Source of the DNA: Streptomyces blattellae | GTDB lineage: Bacteria; Actinomycetota; Actinomycetes; Streptomycetales; Streptomycetaceae | Assembly (NCBI RefSeq): GCF_009709555.1 | Contig: NZ_WJBG01000120.1 | Span: 102,523-166,522 of the forward strand | Direction: 5' to 3' | Length of the DNA stretch: 64,000 nt | Part shown: positions 7,435-15,695 of the stretch, piece after piece | How the letters are laid out: every line of letters starts with the position of its first letter | Position numbering within the stretch: the stretch's first letter is position 1 | The notes under the pieces: generated by a model | Told to the model about the DNA's origin: nothing | Database searches by the model: none | The model's input: only the letters and a program-made list of their open reading frames with translations | Made by a program: the position numbers and the translations under genes

Positions 7435-8319
7435 GTGGTCGACGGCGTACGGATGCGGGACGGCCGATGGCTGGCGGTGGCGGAGCGGGGAGACCCGGAC
7501 GGCACGCCGGTGGTGCTGCTGCACGGCACCCCGGGCTGCCGGCACGGCACGGTGCCGGAGGACGTCCTCACCGCGCGCCCCGGCGTGCGGTTCATCTCCT
7601 ACGACCGTCCCGGCTACGGCGATTCGGACCGCCGGCCGGGACGCCGGGTGGCCGACGCGGCCCGGGACGTGGCCGAGCTGGCGGACGCCCTGGGCCTCGA
7701 CCGGTTCGCCGTACTCGGCCGATCGGGCGGCGCCCCGCACGCGCTGGCCTGCGCGGCGCTGCTGCCGGCGCGGGTGCGGCGGACGGCGGCGCTGGTGTGT
7801 CCCGCGCCGCCGGACGCCGGGGGGCTGAGCTGGTTCGACGGCATGGCGCCCTCGAACGTCGAGGACTTCACCCGGGCGCTCACCGACCCGCTGGACTTCG
7901 CCGACCGGCTGGCCTCCCGCGCCGCCGCCATCCGCAGCGATCCGGCCCAGCTGCTGGTCTCCCTCCGCGACGGGCTCACCGACTCCGACCGGCGGATCAT
8001 CTCCGACCCGGCGATCAGCGACATGCTGCTGCGCGACTACCGCGAGTCGCTGCGCACCTCGGCGTACGGCTGGCTCGACGACGACCTCGCCCTGCTCAGC
8101 AGCTGGGGCTTCGACCCGGCGGTCATCACCCGGCCGGTGCTGCTGTGGCACGGCGCCCTGGACACCTTCTCCCCCGTGGGCCACTTCAAGTGGCTCGCGG
8201 ACCGCATCCCCCGGGCCCGGCCCGTCCTGGAACCGGACACCGGCCACTTCGGGGCGCTGAAGGCGCTGCCCGCCGTACTGGACTGGCTGTGCGCCACACC
8301 GGCGTCCGGGGCCTCATGA
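7435..8319 (+). CDS. Alpha/beta-hydrolase fold protein
   Basis: 294 residues with the canonical fold signatures: oxyanion region VVLLHGTPGCRHGTVP, strand FISYDRPGYGDSDRR, nucleophile elbow LGRSGGAPHALA (G-x-S-x-G with Ser), late acid in LLWHGALDTFSPV and catalytic His in EPDTGHFGAL. There is no signal peptide, so it is cytoplasmic. Substrate cannot be told; proline iminopeptidase-like or esterase members look alike. The start is GTG 7435, six bases after GGAGG. It is divergently arranged with the SPFH gene (about 90 bp between starts) and has no operon partner. Confidence 0.85.
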   Translation: MVDGVRMRDGRWLAVAERGDPDGTPVVLLHGTPGCRHGTVPEDVLTARPGVRFISYDRPGYGDSDRRPGRRVADAARDVAELADALGLDRFAVLGRSGGAPHALACAALLPARVRRTAALVCPAPPDAGGLSWFDGMAPSNVEDFTRALTDPLDFADRLASRAAAIRSDPAQLLVSLRDGLTDSDRRIISDPAISDMLLRDYRESLRTSAYGWLDDDLALLSSWGFDPAVITRPVLLWHGALDTFSPVGHFKWLADRIPRARPVLEPDTGHFGALKALPAVLDWLCATPASGAS

Positions 8320-8405
8320 CCCGGCCGGCGGCACCTCATCCCCCGGCCGCTCGATGCGGGCGCCGCGCATCAGGTCCATGACCCGTTCATGACTGTCGCC
8401 GACCG

Positions 8406-8492
8406 CGTGTGACGGGCCCGTACCGTCCTCCCTGCCAGAGGGCACTTGTGCGGCCCGGCGTGGTCGGTCCGCTCGCCGGGCCCCGTCACACG
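8406..8492. repeat. Inverted repeat unit with 15-16-nt arms
   Basis: Left arm CGTGTGACGGGCCCG (8406-8420) and right arm CGGGCCCCGTCACACG (8477-8492) are reverse complements apart from one inserted base, enclosing 56 bases. It resembles a small MITE or a long-stem regulatory structure. It is not immediately next to a recognised start or stop codon. Confidence 0.5.
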
Positions 8493-8714
8493 GGACGAGG
8501 CAGGACTCCACCCCGACCACGAGGTGCCGCGAGCCACCGTTGACGATCTCCACCCGGCAGGCCGGATTTCAGCGGGCCGAGCCCTGCTGACCGTCCATCC
8601 CGCATCCCACATCCCACATCCGACATGCCGACCTCCCGCCGAGCGCGTGCTGCACTTTTCGCCCGTACTGGGCCTGGCCGAACACGGCCCCGAGCGCGGA
8701 CGCGAGCAGAGTGT

Positions 8715-8744
8715 CCAGCGGATTCCAGCGGATTCCAGCGGATT
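8715..8744. repeat. Three tandem copies of CCAGCGGATT
   Basis: Exact 10-bp unit at 8715-8724, 8725-8734 and 8735-8744. No gene is affected; likely a replication-slippage tract. Confidence 0.85.
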
Positions 8745-8924
8745 CATCTACATCAGCCGCAGCCGCCACGGCTGTCAGCCGCCTCGCCGGTCACGTTCGA
8801 CCGCACGATCTCCCGCAGCTTCACGCGGCACCACGAACAGCAACGGACGTCGCCCCACCCGCCGTTGCCGGTCGTCGATTTCCAACTGCCGTTCCCCTCC
8901 CACGGGTTCCCGACGCACGATAGC

Positions 8925-8955
8925 GAGCCCCCGCACGCGGGTGCGTGGGGGGCTC
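8925..8955 (-). terminator. Probable terminator of the SGPB-like protease gene
   Basis: An inverted repeat around GAGCCCCCGCAC and the complementary GTGCGTGGGGGGCTC lies about 85 bases beyond the protease stop on the minus strand. The stem is slightly imperfect. Confidence 0.5.
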
Positions 8956-9038
8956 ACCTGCTGCTGACCGCGGTCGGGCCGTGCGGGTGCCGGTGGTGCA
9001 GGCCGGCTGTGCAAACCCGCCGAACGGCCTAGAACGGC

Positions 9039-9941
9039 CTAGTAGACACTGACGCCGTAGGCGCTCAGGGCCTCGGTGACCGGCTGGTAGAAGGTCGTGC
9101 CGCCGGAGGAGCAGTTGCCGCTGCCGCCGGAGGTCAGACCGTACGCGGTGCCGTTGCTGCCGTAGAGCGGGCCGCCGGAGTCGCCGGGCTCGGCGCAGAC
9201 GTTGGTCTGGATCAGGCCGTTGACGATGTCGCCGCCGCCGTAGTTGACGGTGGCGTTCAGGGCGGTGACGCGGCCGGTGTGCGTGCCGGTGGTGGAGCCG
9301 TCACGGATGACGCTGGTGTTCACGCTCGGCGTGGCCGCGCGGGTGATGTCGACGCCGTTCGCGGTGCCGGGCCTGCTGACGGACCCGGAGTACTGCACGA
9401 TGCCGTAGTCGTTGCCCGGGAAGCTGGAGCCGGTGGTCGAGCCGATGACCGAGGTGTGCCCCGAGTTGGACCACCAGGTGCCGGCGCCGTCGGTGCAGTG
9501 ACCGGCGGTCAGGAAGTACTGGGTGCCACTGCTGTTCTGGACGTTGAAGCCGAGGGAACACCGCCAGCTACTCGCATAGATGGCGTCGCCGCCCTGGATG
9601 TACTTCTGGAACGTGCCCGCGGTCTCCTTGATCGTGAGCGCGGAGGCGTTGGCGCCGGCCGTCTGCTTGATCTTGGCTATCTCGGCCTCGGAGACCGTGC
9701 TGTCGACGGTGACGACGACCCGGTTGGTCTTCGCGTCGACGGCCCAGGCGGTGCCCGGGATGTCAGCCTTGAGCACCGAGGAGCCGGCGCTCTTGAGCTG
9801 GGAGGCACTGAATGTGGCGGGGTCGGCGGCGTTCGCGTTGGGGATCGCGATCGCGGCCGCGGCCACGAGACCGGTACTGACGGCGATCAGCCGGGTCCGT
9901 CTCTGCAGGCCGTTGCGGGGGGTGGTGCGCTCGATCCTCAC
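9039..9941 (-). CDS. Streptogrisin B-like secreted serine protease
   Basis: 300 residues, the length of streptogrisin A/B precursors. Signal peptide ([19 protein letters not shown]), pro-region to about residue 113, then a mature enzyme starting near YIQGGDAIY. The triad is His148 (FLTAGHCTD), Asp178 (GNDYGIV) and Ser255 (GDSGGPLY). The C-terminus [19 protein letters not shown] is essentially that of streptogrisin B. Start GTG 9939-9941 follows GGAGG by eight bases. It is a close paralogue of the protease at 5073-6155 (shared [19 protein letters not shown] and GLTSGGSG.C), so the two probably arose by duplication, with three other genes now between. An AACGGCCTAG doublet overlaps the stop region. 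Confidence 0.92.
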   Translation of the reverse strand: MRIERTTPRNGLQRRTRLIAVSTGLVAAAAIAIPNANAADPATFSASQLKSAGSSVLKADIPGTAWAVDAKTNRVVVTVDSTVSEAEIAKIKQTAGANASALTIKETAGTFQKYIQGGDAIYASSWRCSLGFNVQNSSGTQYFLTAGHCTDGAGTWWSNSGHTSVIGSTTGSSFPGNDYGIVQYSGSVSRPGTANGVDITRAATPSVNTSVIRDGSTTGTHTGRVTALNATVNYGGGDIVNGLIQTNVCAEPGDSGGPLYGSNGTAYGLTSGGSGNCSSGGTTFYQPVTEALSAYGVSVY

Positions 9942-10566
9942 TTTTCGTTCCTCCACATGGGAAGTCGGGGGCCCGCGTGGGGTCGGGGCCCGTGAGGCGC
10001 AGCCAGTGGCCCGAATGTCCGGATTCCGAACACGCCGTGCCCCTGACAAGCGCTGGAGGGAGTATTCGGCTGAAGGACCGGTAGCCGCAAGGGCGCCTTT
10101 CAGCCGTCACCCTTTGAATGAACTGTGCGACTTGGCCACCCCGGCCCCGCTCGGAGCAGGGTGCGCTCCCCCAGCGCGACGGCGACACCCAGGGCGTTCC
10201 CCGGCGGCGGAAACGGGCAGATCAGGCGGTCGGCGAAGGCGCAGGGCGGCGGCAGCGCACGGCTGAAGCCGACCGTCGTACAGCCCCCAGCGTCGGGCCC
10301 GCCCAGGCGCAACAAGCGGAAACGGAAACTCCCGCACCATCGCCGAAAACCGCCCCCGGCAAGCCAACCGCTTCGACACACACCCAACATGCCGCCGGCA
10401 CCCCGGCACCGACCAGCCCGCAACGGCGTGACCTCAATGCCCCGGAACGCCCGCCGTCCCGCGGATCCGGGGGCGGACTCGCGTACGCCCCACGCCCCTT
10501 CGCCCACCGACACCACCAGTCAGCGCTCCCCGTACGCGCGGCGTCGGATGTGCCGTCGTCTCCCAC
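9942..10566. other. Intergenic region upstream of the protease
   Basis: About 625 bases between the protease start and the 3' end of the broken cysteine-rich gene. Open frames exist on both strands but look like random GC-rich translation. A weak hairpin, CGGCTGAAGG (10067-10076) with CCTTTCAGCCG (10096-10106), is the only structure noted. The protease promoter should lie at the left end. Confidence 0.4.
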
Positions 10567-10942
10567 TCAGCAGTCGCAGCCGCAGTCACAGCAGTCGGAG
10601 CAGTTCGCGCAGCAGTCACAGCAATCGCAGCAGTTGGAGCAGTCGCAGTTGCTGCACAGACCTTCCCGGCGCTCGCGCGACCAGGGGTCCTCGTACTCGC
10701 CGCAGCACATCTGGCACGTACAGGCCAGTCCCAGCCAGAGGGCGCAGCCGGCGAGCAGCCCACGCCGGTCGCGGCGCGGTGGCTCCGGCGGCAGCCATGG
10801 GCCGCCGGGACCGCCGGGACCGCCGGGCGGGGCGTACGGGCCCGCCATGTGCGCACACGAGACCGTGCCGAAGGCACGGTCGACGGAGCTGCGCAGCTCG
10901 TGCACGAGCAGCCGGTGCGCCAGCTTGCCGTCAGCGCTGTGC

Positions 10943-10982
10943 TTTCCCGGGGAGACCCCGGATTTCCGGGGAGACCCCGGAC
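10943..10982. repeat. Two tandem palindromic 19-bp units inside the broken gene
   Basis: Two near-identical copies of a unit built on TCCGGGGAGACCCCGGA, itself palindromic, sit where the reconstructed protein loses frame between LREV and DGKLAHRLL. They look like a short GC-rich palindromic element that inserted and duplicated. Confidence 0.7.
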
Positions 10983-11681
10983 CCCCAGGCGACCTCCCGC
11001 AGCGCGAGCCGTATCCCGCGCAGGGCGTCGTCGGCGAGCCGCCGGGCCTCGGTGAGGGAGGTCCCGGTCGCGGTGAGGGGGTTCCAAGCGCCCGCCGCGG
11101 TATCGGCCTCCCTGTCCTCCACCGCGTCCAGGAGATGCGCGAGCCGTCCGAAGAGGCGCCCGGCCTCGGCGAGCGGCTCGGCGTTGCCCGGGCCGTCCGG
11201 CGAGGACCGCGGTGTGCGCGAAGGCCGCGGCGGTGGCGGTCTCGGTCGGCTCGGTGACCGTCAGGACGGACGTGCCCGGCCCGGCAAGGGTCTCGATGCC
11301 GAGCTGCCGGTCCACGGCGTCCACGAGTACTGCGGTGTCGAAGCCGACATCGGATCCGGTACGGGCGCCCGCACGCCCCCAGCCCGCCGCGACCCGGCGT
11401 GCGGCGAGCGCGACCGGCCTGCGGGCCAGCAGCCCGTCCCCGTCGGCGACATGGTCGCGCACCTTGGCCGAGGCGAGCACCAGCGAGACTGCGGCCGCGA
11501 GCCGGGCGCCCTCGCCGTGTGCGACGGACGCGGTGCGCATCCCGCGCAACGGGCACGGTCCCGCCGTACGCCTGCCACCGCCGTCCCGCTCGGCCTGAGC
11601 CTCCGTCAGAACCGAGATGAGCAGCCCGTCGTAGTTGGTCCCGATGCGGGCGAACTGGCCGTGGTCCCGGCGCAGGGCGAG

Positions 11682-11718
11682 ACTGGGGGCACCTCCCAGG
11701 CCCTTAAGGCACTGCGGG
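11682..11718. repeat. 37-nt insertion resembling a short dispersed Streptomyces repeat
   Basis: It contains CTGGGGGCACCTCCCAG, a palindrome-rich motif I recall as frequent in Streptomyces intergenic DNA. It replaces the codons expected between the Cys-Gly of MAHLCG and LALRRDHG, shifting frame by 31 nt and introducing a TAA a few codons later. Confidence 0.55.
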
Positions 11719-11796
11719 ACCGCACAGATGCGCCATCCACCGGGTCTTGAGGCTTTCACCGAGCCGATGACGGCACGGCCTGACGATTCCGAACAT

Positions 11797-12107
11797 GACG
11801 ATCCCCCGTGCTGCGTGCGATGTTGAGCGGCCGCATCGTACCGACCGAACATCACACCAATGAGACCGCCGCTGTTCACCCGTACGCCCCACCGGTCACC
11901 CATACGACGCGAACAATCATATTTCACTCACAGTCAGCAGCACTGTCCGGCAAGACCCTTGGGAGACCAGGGCTCTCGACGAATTCGCTGTGCACCAGTA
12001 CCGTCACAAACCCCCCGCGCGGCGTCTATCCACTTGGCACGACGTCCGCATCATGGACGACGATAGGAAGCGGAAAGCACAAGAGACCGCTGTGAGAGGA
12101 GGCGTCC
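11797..12107. other. Divergent promoter region between the broken gene and sflA
   Basis: 311 bases, locally less GC-rich (for example around 11905-11945). It should carry the sflA promoter; an AGAGGAGGCG ribosome-binding site precedes the sflA ATG. No other structure noted. Confidence 0.4.
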
Positions 12108-12545
12108 ATGGGATCGGTACGCAAGGCGAGTGCCTGGCTTGGCCTCGTCGACGACAACGATGACGAGCGTTACTACGACGACGACTACTCCGAAGGGACC
12201 GAGCCCGGGGATGCCTGGGTCACCGACCCGCGGGTGAAGGTGGCCTCGGACGTGGCCGTGGAGAAGGGCCGCCGGATCGGCACGGTCACTCCGGACAGCT
12301 TCCGGGACGCGCGCGCCATCGGCGAGCTGTTCCGCGAGGGTGTCCCGGTCATCATGAACCTCACGGCCATGGAGCCGGCCGACGCCAAGCGCGTGGTCGA
12401 CTTCGCGGCCGGCCTGATCTTCGGCCTGCGGGGTTCGATCGACCGGGTCTCCAACCGCGTGTTCCTGCTCAGCCCGGCCGACACGGAGATCGTCAGCGGG
12501 GAGCCGTCGGCACACCGCTCGGACGGTTTCTTCAACCAGAGCTGA
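12108..12545 (+). CDS. sflA: SepF-like cell-division protein (SflA type)
   Basis: 145 residues. An acidic N-terminal linker ([17 protein letters not shown]) is followed by a SepF core (residues about 60-135: [60 protein letters not shown]). SepF tethers FtsZ to the membrane. Streptomyces has additional SepF-like proteins SflA and SflB that modulate FtsZ assembly away from septa. The genomic setting matches my memory of sflA rather than sepF, which sits in the ftsZ cluster. SepF normally begins with an amphipathic membrane-targeting helix; here [14 protein letters not shown] could serve. The start has an excellent ribosome-binding site (AGGAGG). Confidence 0.85.
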   Translation: MGSVRKASAWLGLVDDNDDERYYDDDYSEGTEPGDAWVTDPRVKVASDVAVEKGRRIGTVTPDSFRDARAIGELFREGVPVIMNLTAMEPADAKRVVDFAAGLIFGLRGSIDRVSNRVFLLSPADTEIVSGEPSAHRSDGFFNQS

Positions 12546-12603
12546 GGCAGGGCCGTTCACCGGCCCTGCCCGCTCCGCCGGTCCTTACCGGAACGCCCGG
12601 CCC

Positions 12604-13782
12604 TTACCGGAACGCGTCGAGTCCGGTGAGCGCCTTGCCCAGCACGAGCTGGTGCATCTCGACGGTGCCCTCGTAGGTGAGCACCGACTCCAGGTTCGTC
12701 GCATGCCGCATGACGGGGTACTCCAGGGAGATCCCGTTGGCCCCGAGGATCGTCCGAGCCGTACGGCAGATCTCGATCGCCTCGCGTACGTTGTTCAGTT
12801 TGCCGAAGCTGACCTGCTCGGGACGCAGGCGGCCGGCATCCATCCGCCGCCCCAGATGATGGGCGAGCAGGATCCCCTTGTGCAGTTCGACCGCCATGTC
12901 GGCGAGCTTGGCCTGGGTGAGCTGGAATCCCCCGATGGGCCGCCCGAACTGCTCCCGCGTCTTCGCGTAGTCGACAGCGGTCTCGAAACAGGACCGTGCC
13001 GCCCCCATCGCCCCCCACACGATGCCGTAGCGCGCGTGGGAGAGACAGCTGAGGGGGCCGCGCAGGCCGGTGCCGTCCGGCAGTACGGCGTCGGCGGGCA
13101 GCCGTACGTCTTCGAGGACGAGTTCGCTGGTGACGGAGGCGCGCAGCGACCACTTGTGCTTGATCTCCGGCGCGGAGAAGCCGGCGGTGTCGGTGGGGAC
13201 GACGAACCCCCGGATCCCGTCGTCGGTCTGCGCCCAGACGACGGCCACACCGGCCACCGAGCCGTTGGTGATCCACATCTTCCGCCCGTTGAGCACCCAG
13301 TCGCCGCCGTCGCGCTTGGCGTGCGTCCGCATGGAAGCGGGGTCGGAGCCGTGGTCGGGTTCGGTGAGACCGAAGCAGCCGATGACGTCGCCGGCGGCCA
13401 TGAGGGGCAGCCAGCGCTGCTTCTGGTCCTCACTGCCGAACCGGTGGATGGCGTACATGGCGAGGGAGCCCTGCACGGACACGAGGGAGCGGATGCCGGA
13501 GTCGGCGGCCTCCAGTTCCAGACAGGCCAGCCCGTACTGCACGGCGCTCGCACCGGCGCATCCGTAGCCGCTGAGCGACATTCCCAGGGCCCCGATCCCG
13601 CCGAGTTCACGGGCCAGTTCCCTTACGTCGGGCAGCTCGCCCTTCTCGTACCAGTCCGCGACATACGGCAGGACCCGGTCGGCGGCCCACCTCCGCACGG
13701 TGTCGCGGATCGCGAGGTCCTCCGGGTCCAGCAGGTCATCGACGCCCAGGGGGTCGGCGGGATCGAACGGGGGCAACGGCAT
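12604..13782 (-). CDS. Acyl-CoA dehydrogenase, glutaryl-CoA dehydrogenase-like
   Basis: 392 residues. It shows glutaryl-CoA dehydrogenase hallmarks: LECLELEAADSGIRS-like segment (LACLELEAADSGIRSLVSVQ, with the substrate-carboxylate arginine), GCFGLTEPDHGSDP, KMWITNGSVAGVAVVWAQ, KHKWSLRASVTSEL, and the catalytic glutamate in LTYEGTVEMHQLVLGKALTG. The enzyme oxidises and decarboxylates glutaryl-CoA to crotonyl-CoA in lysine/tryptophan breakdown, using FAD and ETF. No other catabolic gene is adjacent. The start ATG 13780-13782 gives a full-length protein; the frame is open far upstream but only as an antisense shadow of the MFS gene. Confidence 0.88.
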   Translation of the reverse strand: MPLPPFDPADPLGVDDLLDPEDLAIRDTVRRWAADRVLPYVADWYEKGELPDVRELARELGGIGALGMSLSGYGCAGASAVQYGLACLELEAADSGIRSLVSVQGSLAMYAIHRFGSEDQKQRWLPLMAAGDVIGCFGLTEPDHGSDPASMRTHAKRDGGDWVLNGRKMWITNGSVAGVAVVWAQTDDGIRGFVVPTDTAGFSAPEIKHKWSLRASVTSELVLEDVRLPADAVLPDGTGLRGPLSCLSHARYGIVWGAMGAARSCFETAVDYAKTREQFGRPIGGFQLTQAKLADMAVELHKGILLAHHLGRRMDAGRLRPEQVSFGKLNNVREAIEICRTARTILGANGISLEYPVMRHATNLESVLTYEGTVEMHQLVLGKALTGLDAFR

Positions 13783-13838
13783 GGGACACCCTCCGGATAA
13801 CCGACTAGCAGCGGTAGTCACCGTACCCGGGTCCCTCG

Positions 13839-15434
13839 TCACACCGAGACGCGGGACTCCGCGACTTCCCGCGGTCCGGGAAGCTCCACCGTCGCCGCCT
13901 CCTCGCACTGCATCACCCGCGGCAACCGCAGCGCCATCAACGCGCCCAGCACCAGCAGCCCCGCACTCACCAGCAGCGTCACATGCAGCCCGTGCACGAA
14001 GGAGTCCTGGGCGGCCCGGCGCAGGGCGACGCCGGCGGGGCCGCCGAGACGGTCGGCGACCTCGTACGCCTCGCCCAGCGAATGCTCCGCCGCGGCCGAC
14101 GCCCGCCCCGGAACCCCCGGCACGGACGACAGTCCGGGCGCATACGCCGCGTTCATCACGCTTCCCAGCAGCGCGATCCCGATCCCCGCACCGAGCTGGT
14201 AAGACGTCTCGCCGATCGCCGCGGCGCCGCCCGCCTGTTCCTGCGGGGCCTCGCTCAGCATCGACTCGTACGCCCCGAACAGCGTCGTCTCCAGGCCGAA
14301 GCCCAGCAGCACGAAGCCGAACAGCAGTATGCCGGGATTGTCCTCCCCGGCCACCGCCATCAGCGTCAGCACCGCGACCGCGGTCAGCGCGAACCCGGCG
14401 CACACCATGCGCCGCGGCCCGAACCTGCGCAGCATCCGCGCCCCGGCGAGACCCGCCGCCATCGCGGCGAACGTCAGCGGCAGCAGGCGCAGGCCCGTCT
14501 CCAGCGGGGAGAGCCCCAGCACCAGCTGCAGATACTGCGCCGCGATCAGCTCCAGCCCGACCAGCGCCAGCATCGCCAGCACGATGCAGCCCACGGATGT
14601 GCTGAACGCCGGCCGGGCGAACATCCGCAGGTCGACGAGCGGATGCCTGAGCCGTCGCTGCCTCCGTACGAACAGGACGAGCAGCCCCGCGCCCACCGCC
14701 AGCGGCAGCACGGTCATCCCGCCCATCTCCCCGCCCCCGAGTCGCTTGACGCCCAGGACGACCCCGAACAGGCCGACCGTGGCCATCAGCGCGCCGGCCA
14801 CGTCCCAGGGCCCCTTGCCGTCGCCCTTCGACTCGGGCAGCAGCAGCCGTCCCACCGGCAGGCTGACCAGCATCAGCGGGATGTTGACGAGGAAGACCGA
14901 GCCCCACCAGAAGTGCTCAAGGAGGAAACCGCCGAGCAGCGGCCCGACCGCCGCGCCCACCGCGGCCACCGCGCTCCAGATGCCGATGGCGAGGGCCCGC
15001 TCACGCCGGTCGGGGAAGACCTGGCGGAGGATCGACAGGGTCGCGGGCATGATCATCGCGCCGCCGACGCCGAGCAGCGCCCGCGCGGCGATCAGCAGCT
15101 GGGCGGTGTCGGCGAGGGCCGCCATGGCCGAGGCGACGCCGAACAGGCCGTATCCGAGGAGCAGGACCCGTCTGCGGCCCACCCGGTCGCCGAGCGTGCC
15201 GAAGAGGATCAGCAGCGAGGCGCAGACGAGCGGATAGACGTCGACGATCCAGAGCAGTTCTATCGCGCCGGGCTTGAGGTCCTCGGTGACGGCGGGCACC
15301 GCCACATGCAGAACGGTCGCGTCGACGGCGACCAGGAGCAGGCTCACGCAGAGGACGACGAGGACGACCCAGCGGTTTGCACCGGCCCCGGCCGCCCGAC
15401 GGCGCAGCGAAGCGGCCGTGGTCGTCCCGGACAT
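13839..15434 (-). CDS. MFS exporter of the DHA2 (14-TM, QacA/EmrB) group
   Basis: 531 residues, strongly hydrophobic, with about 14 membrane segments. Motif A GTLGDRVGRRRVLLLGYGLF, the motif-D-like AVDATVLHVAVPAV in TM1, and motif C ALAIGIWSAVAAVGAAVGPL identify a drug:H+ antiporter of the DHA2 type. Start ATG 15432-15434 follows GGGAGG by seven bases. No TetR/MarR regulator is adjacent, so its substrate and control cannot be guessed. It lies tail-to-head with the acyl-CoA dehydrogenase gene (56-bp gap), possibly co-transcribed. Confidence 0.9.
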   Translation of the reverse strand: MSGTTTAASLRRRAAGAGANRWVVLVVLCVSLLLVAVDATVLHVAVPAVTEDLKPGAIELLWIVDVYPLVCASLLILFGTLGDRVGRRRVLLLGYGLFGVASAMAALADTAQLLIAARALLGVGGAMIMPATLSILRQVFPDRRERALAIGIWSAVAAVGAAVGPLLGGFLLEHFWWGSVFLVNIPLMLVSLPVGRLLLPESKGDGKGPWDVAGALMATVGLFGVVLGVKRLGGGEMGGMTVLPLAVGAGLLVLFVRRQRRLRHPLVDLRMFARPAFSTSVGCIVLAMLALVGLELIAAQYLQLVLGLSPLETGLRLLPLTFAAMAAGLAGARMLRRFGPRRMVCAGFALTAVAVLTLMAVAGEDNPGILLFGFVLLGFGLETTLFGAYESMLSEAPQEQAGGAAAIGETSYQLGAGIGIALLGSVMNAAYAPGLSSVPGVPGRASAAAEHSLGEAYEVADRLGGPAGVALRRAAQDSFVHGLHVTLLVSAGLLVLGALMALRLPRVMQCEEAATVELPGPREVAESRVSV

Positions 15435-15682
15435 GCACGTACCTCCCAGATGTTCCCTCGCGTTCGGCGGGCACACGGGGTGGGGATCCCCGTGACTCGG
15501 CCGGAGAGGAGCGGTGGTCTCCGGCCCGCGCAACGAAAAGCGAGTGACACGTCAATGTACGCGAGAACCCGCCGGTCCTGCGTGGCGGACCTCTCACACG
15601 TCCCGCGGAACGCGTGTGGCATACGCCACGCAGTCTCCCCTTCCTCCCCATGGCGCGGGCCGGGCCGGTTCCGCGGGCCGTC

Positions 15683-15688
15683 GATAAT
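15683..15688 (+). promoter_or_regulatory. Candidate -10 element (GATAAT) for a leaderless transcript
   Basis: GATAAT ends seven bases before the GTG of the mannosyltransferase gene, which lacks any ribosome-binding site. That is the spacing expected if transcription starts at the GTG itself. The -35 region is weak. Confidence 0.5.
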
Positions 15689-15695
15689 CGGACCC

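Larger units (their letters stand above)
8320..9038. other. Gene-poor region with repeats
   Basis: About 720 bases between the hydrolase and the second protease with no convincing gene. It contains an 87-bp inverted-repeat unit (8406-8492), a triple 10-bp tandem repeat (8715-8744) and the protease terminator (8925-8955). The minus frame ending at 8314 (ERVMDLMRGARIERPGDE) looks slightly protein-like at its C-terminus but could not be extended into a recognisable gene. Confidence 0.4.
10567..11796 (-). pseudogene. Cysteine-rich DUF5685-like gene broken by short insertions and a frameshift
   Basis: Pieces in three frames reconstruct one protein. MFGIVRPCRHRLGESLKTRW from the ATG at 11794-11796 leads into LALRRDHGQFAR, then VLASAKVRDHVADGDGLLAR and ETATAAAFAHTAVLAGRPG. 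Next come EAGRLFGRLAHLLDAVEDRE and, finally, KLAHRLLVHELRSSVDRAFG to a tail with more than a dozen cysteines (CSNCDCSNCCDCCDCC). From memory this is the DUF5685 family of Streptomyces; function unknown, metal binding suggested by the Cys tail. Breaks: a 37-nt stretch replacing two codons (11682-11718), an extra G in the CCCGGG at 11187-11192, and two tandem palindromic units (about 10943-10982). Three independent lesions make sequencing error unlikely. Confidence 0.7.

Noticed and set aside
5073..9941. Possibility that the two streptogrisin-like genes form one operon or cassette with the genes between
   Set aside because: The SPFH and hydrolase genes between them are divergently oriented and each protease has its own ribosome-binding site and terminator.
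10118..11750. Long plus-strand frames over the DUF5685-like region
   Set aside because: They are antisense to the recognisable cysteine-rich protein pieces and have repetitive Gln/Ser/Arg content.
13802..14907. Minus-strand extension of the acyl-CoA dehydrogenase frame far upstream of its ATG
   Set aside because: The extra residues overlap the MFS gene in another frame and show no domain; the enzyme is complete from 13782.
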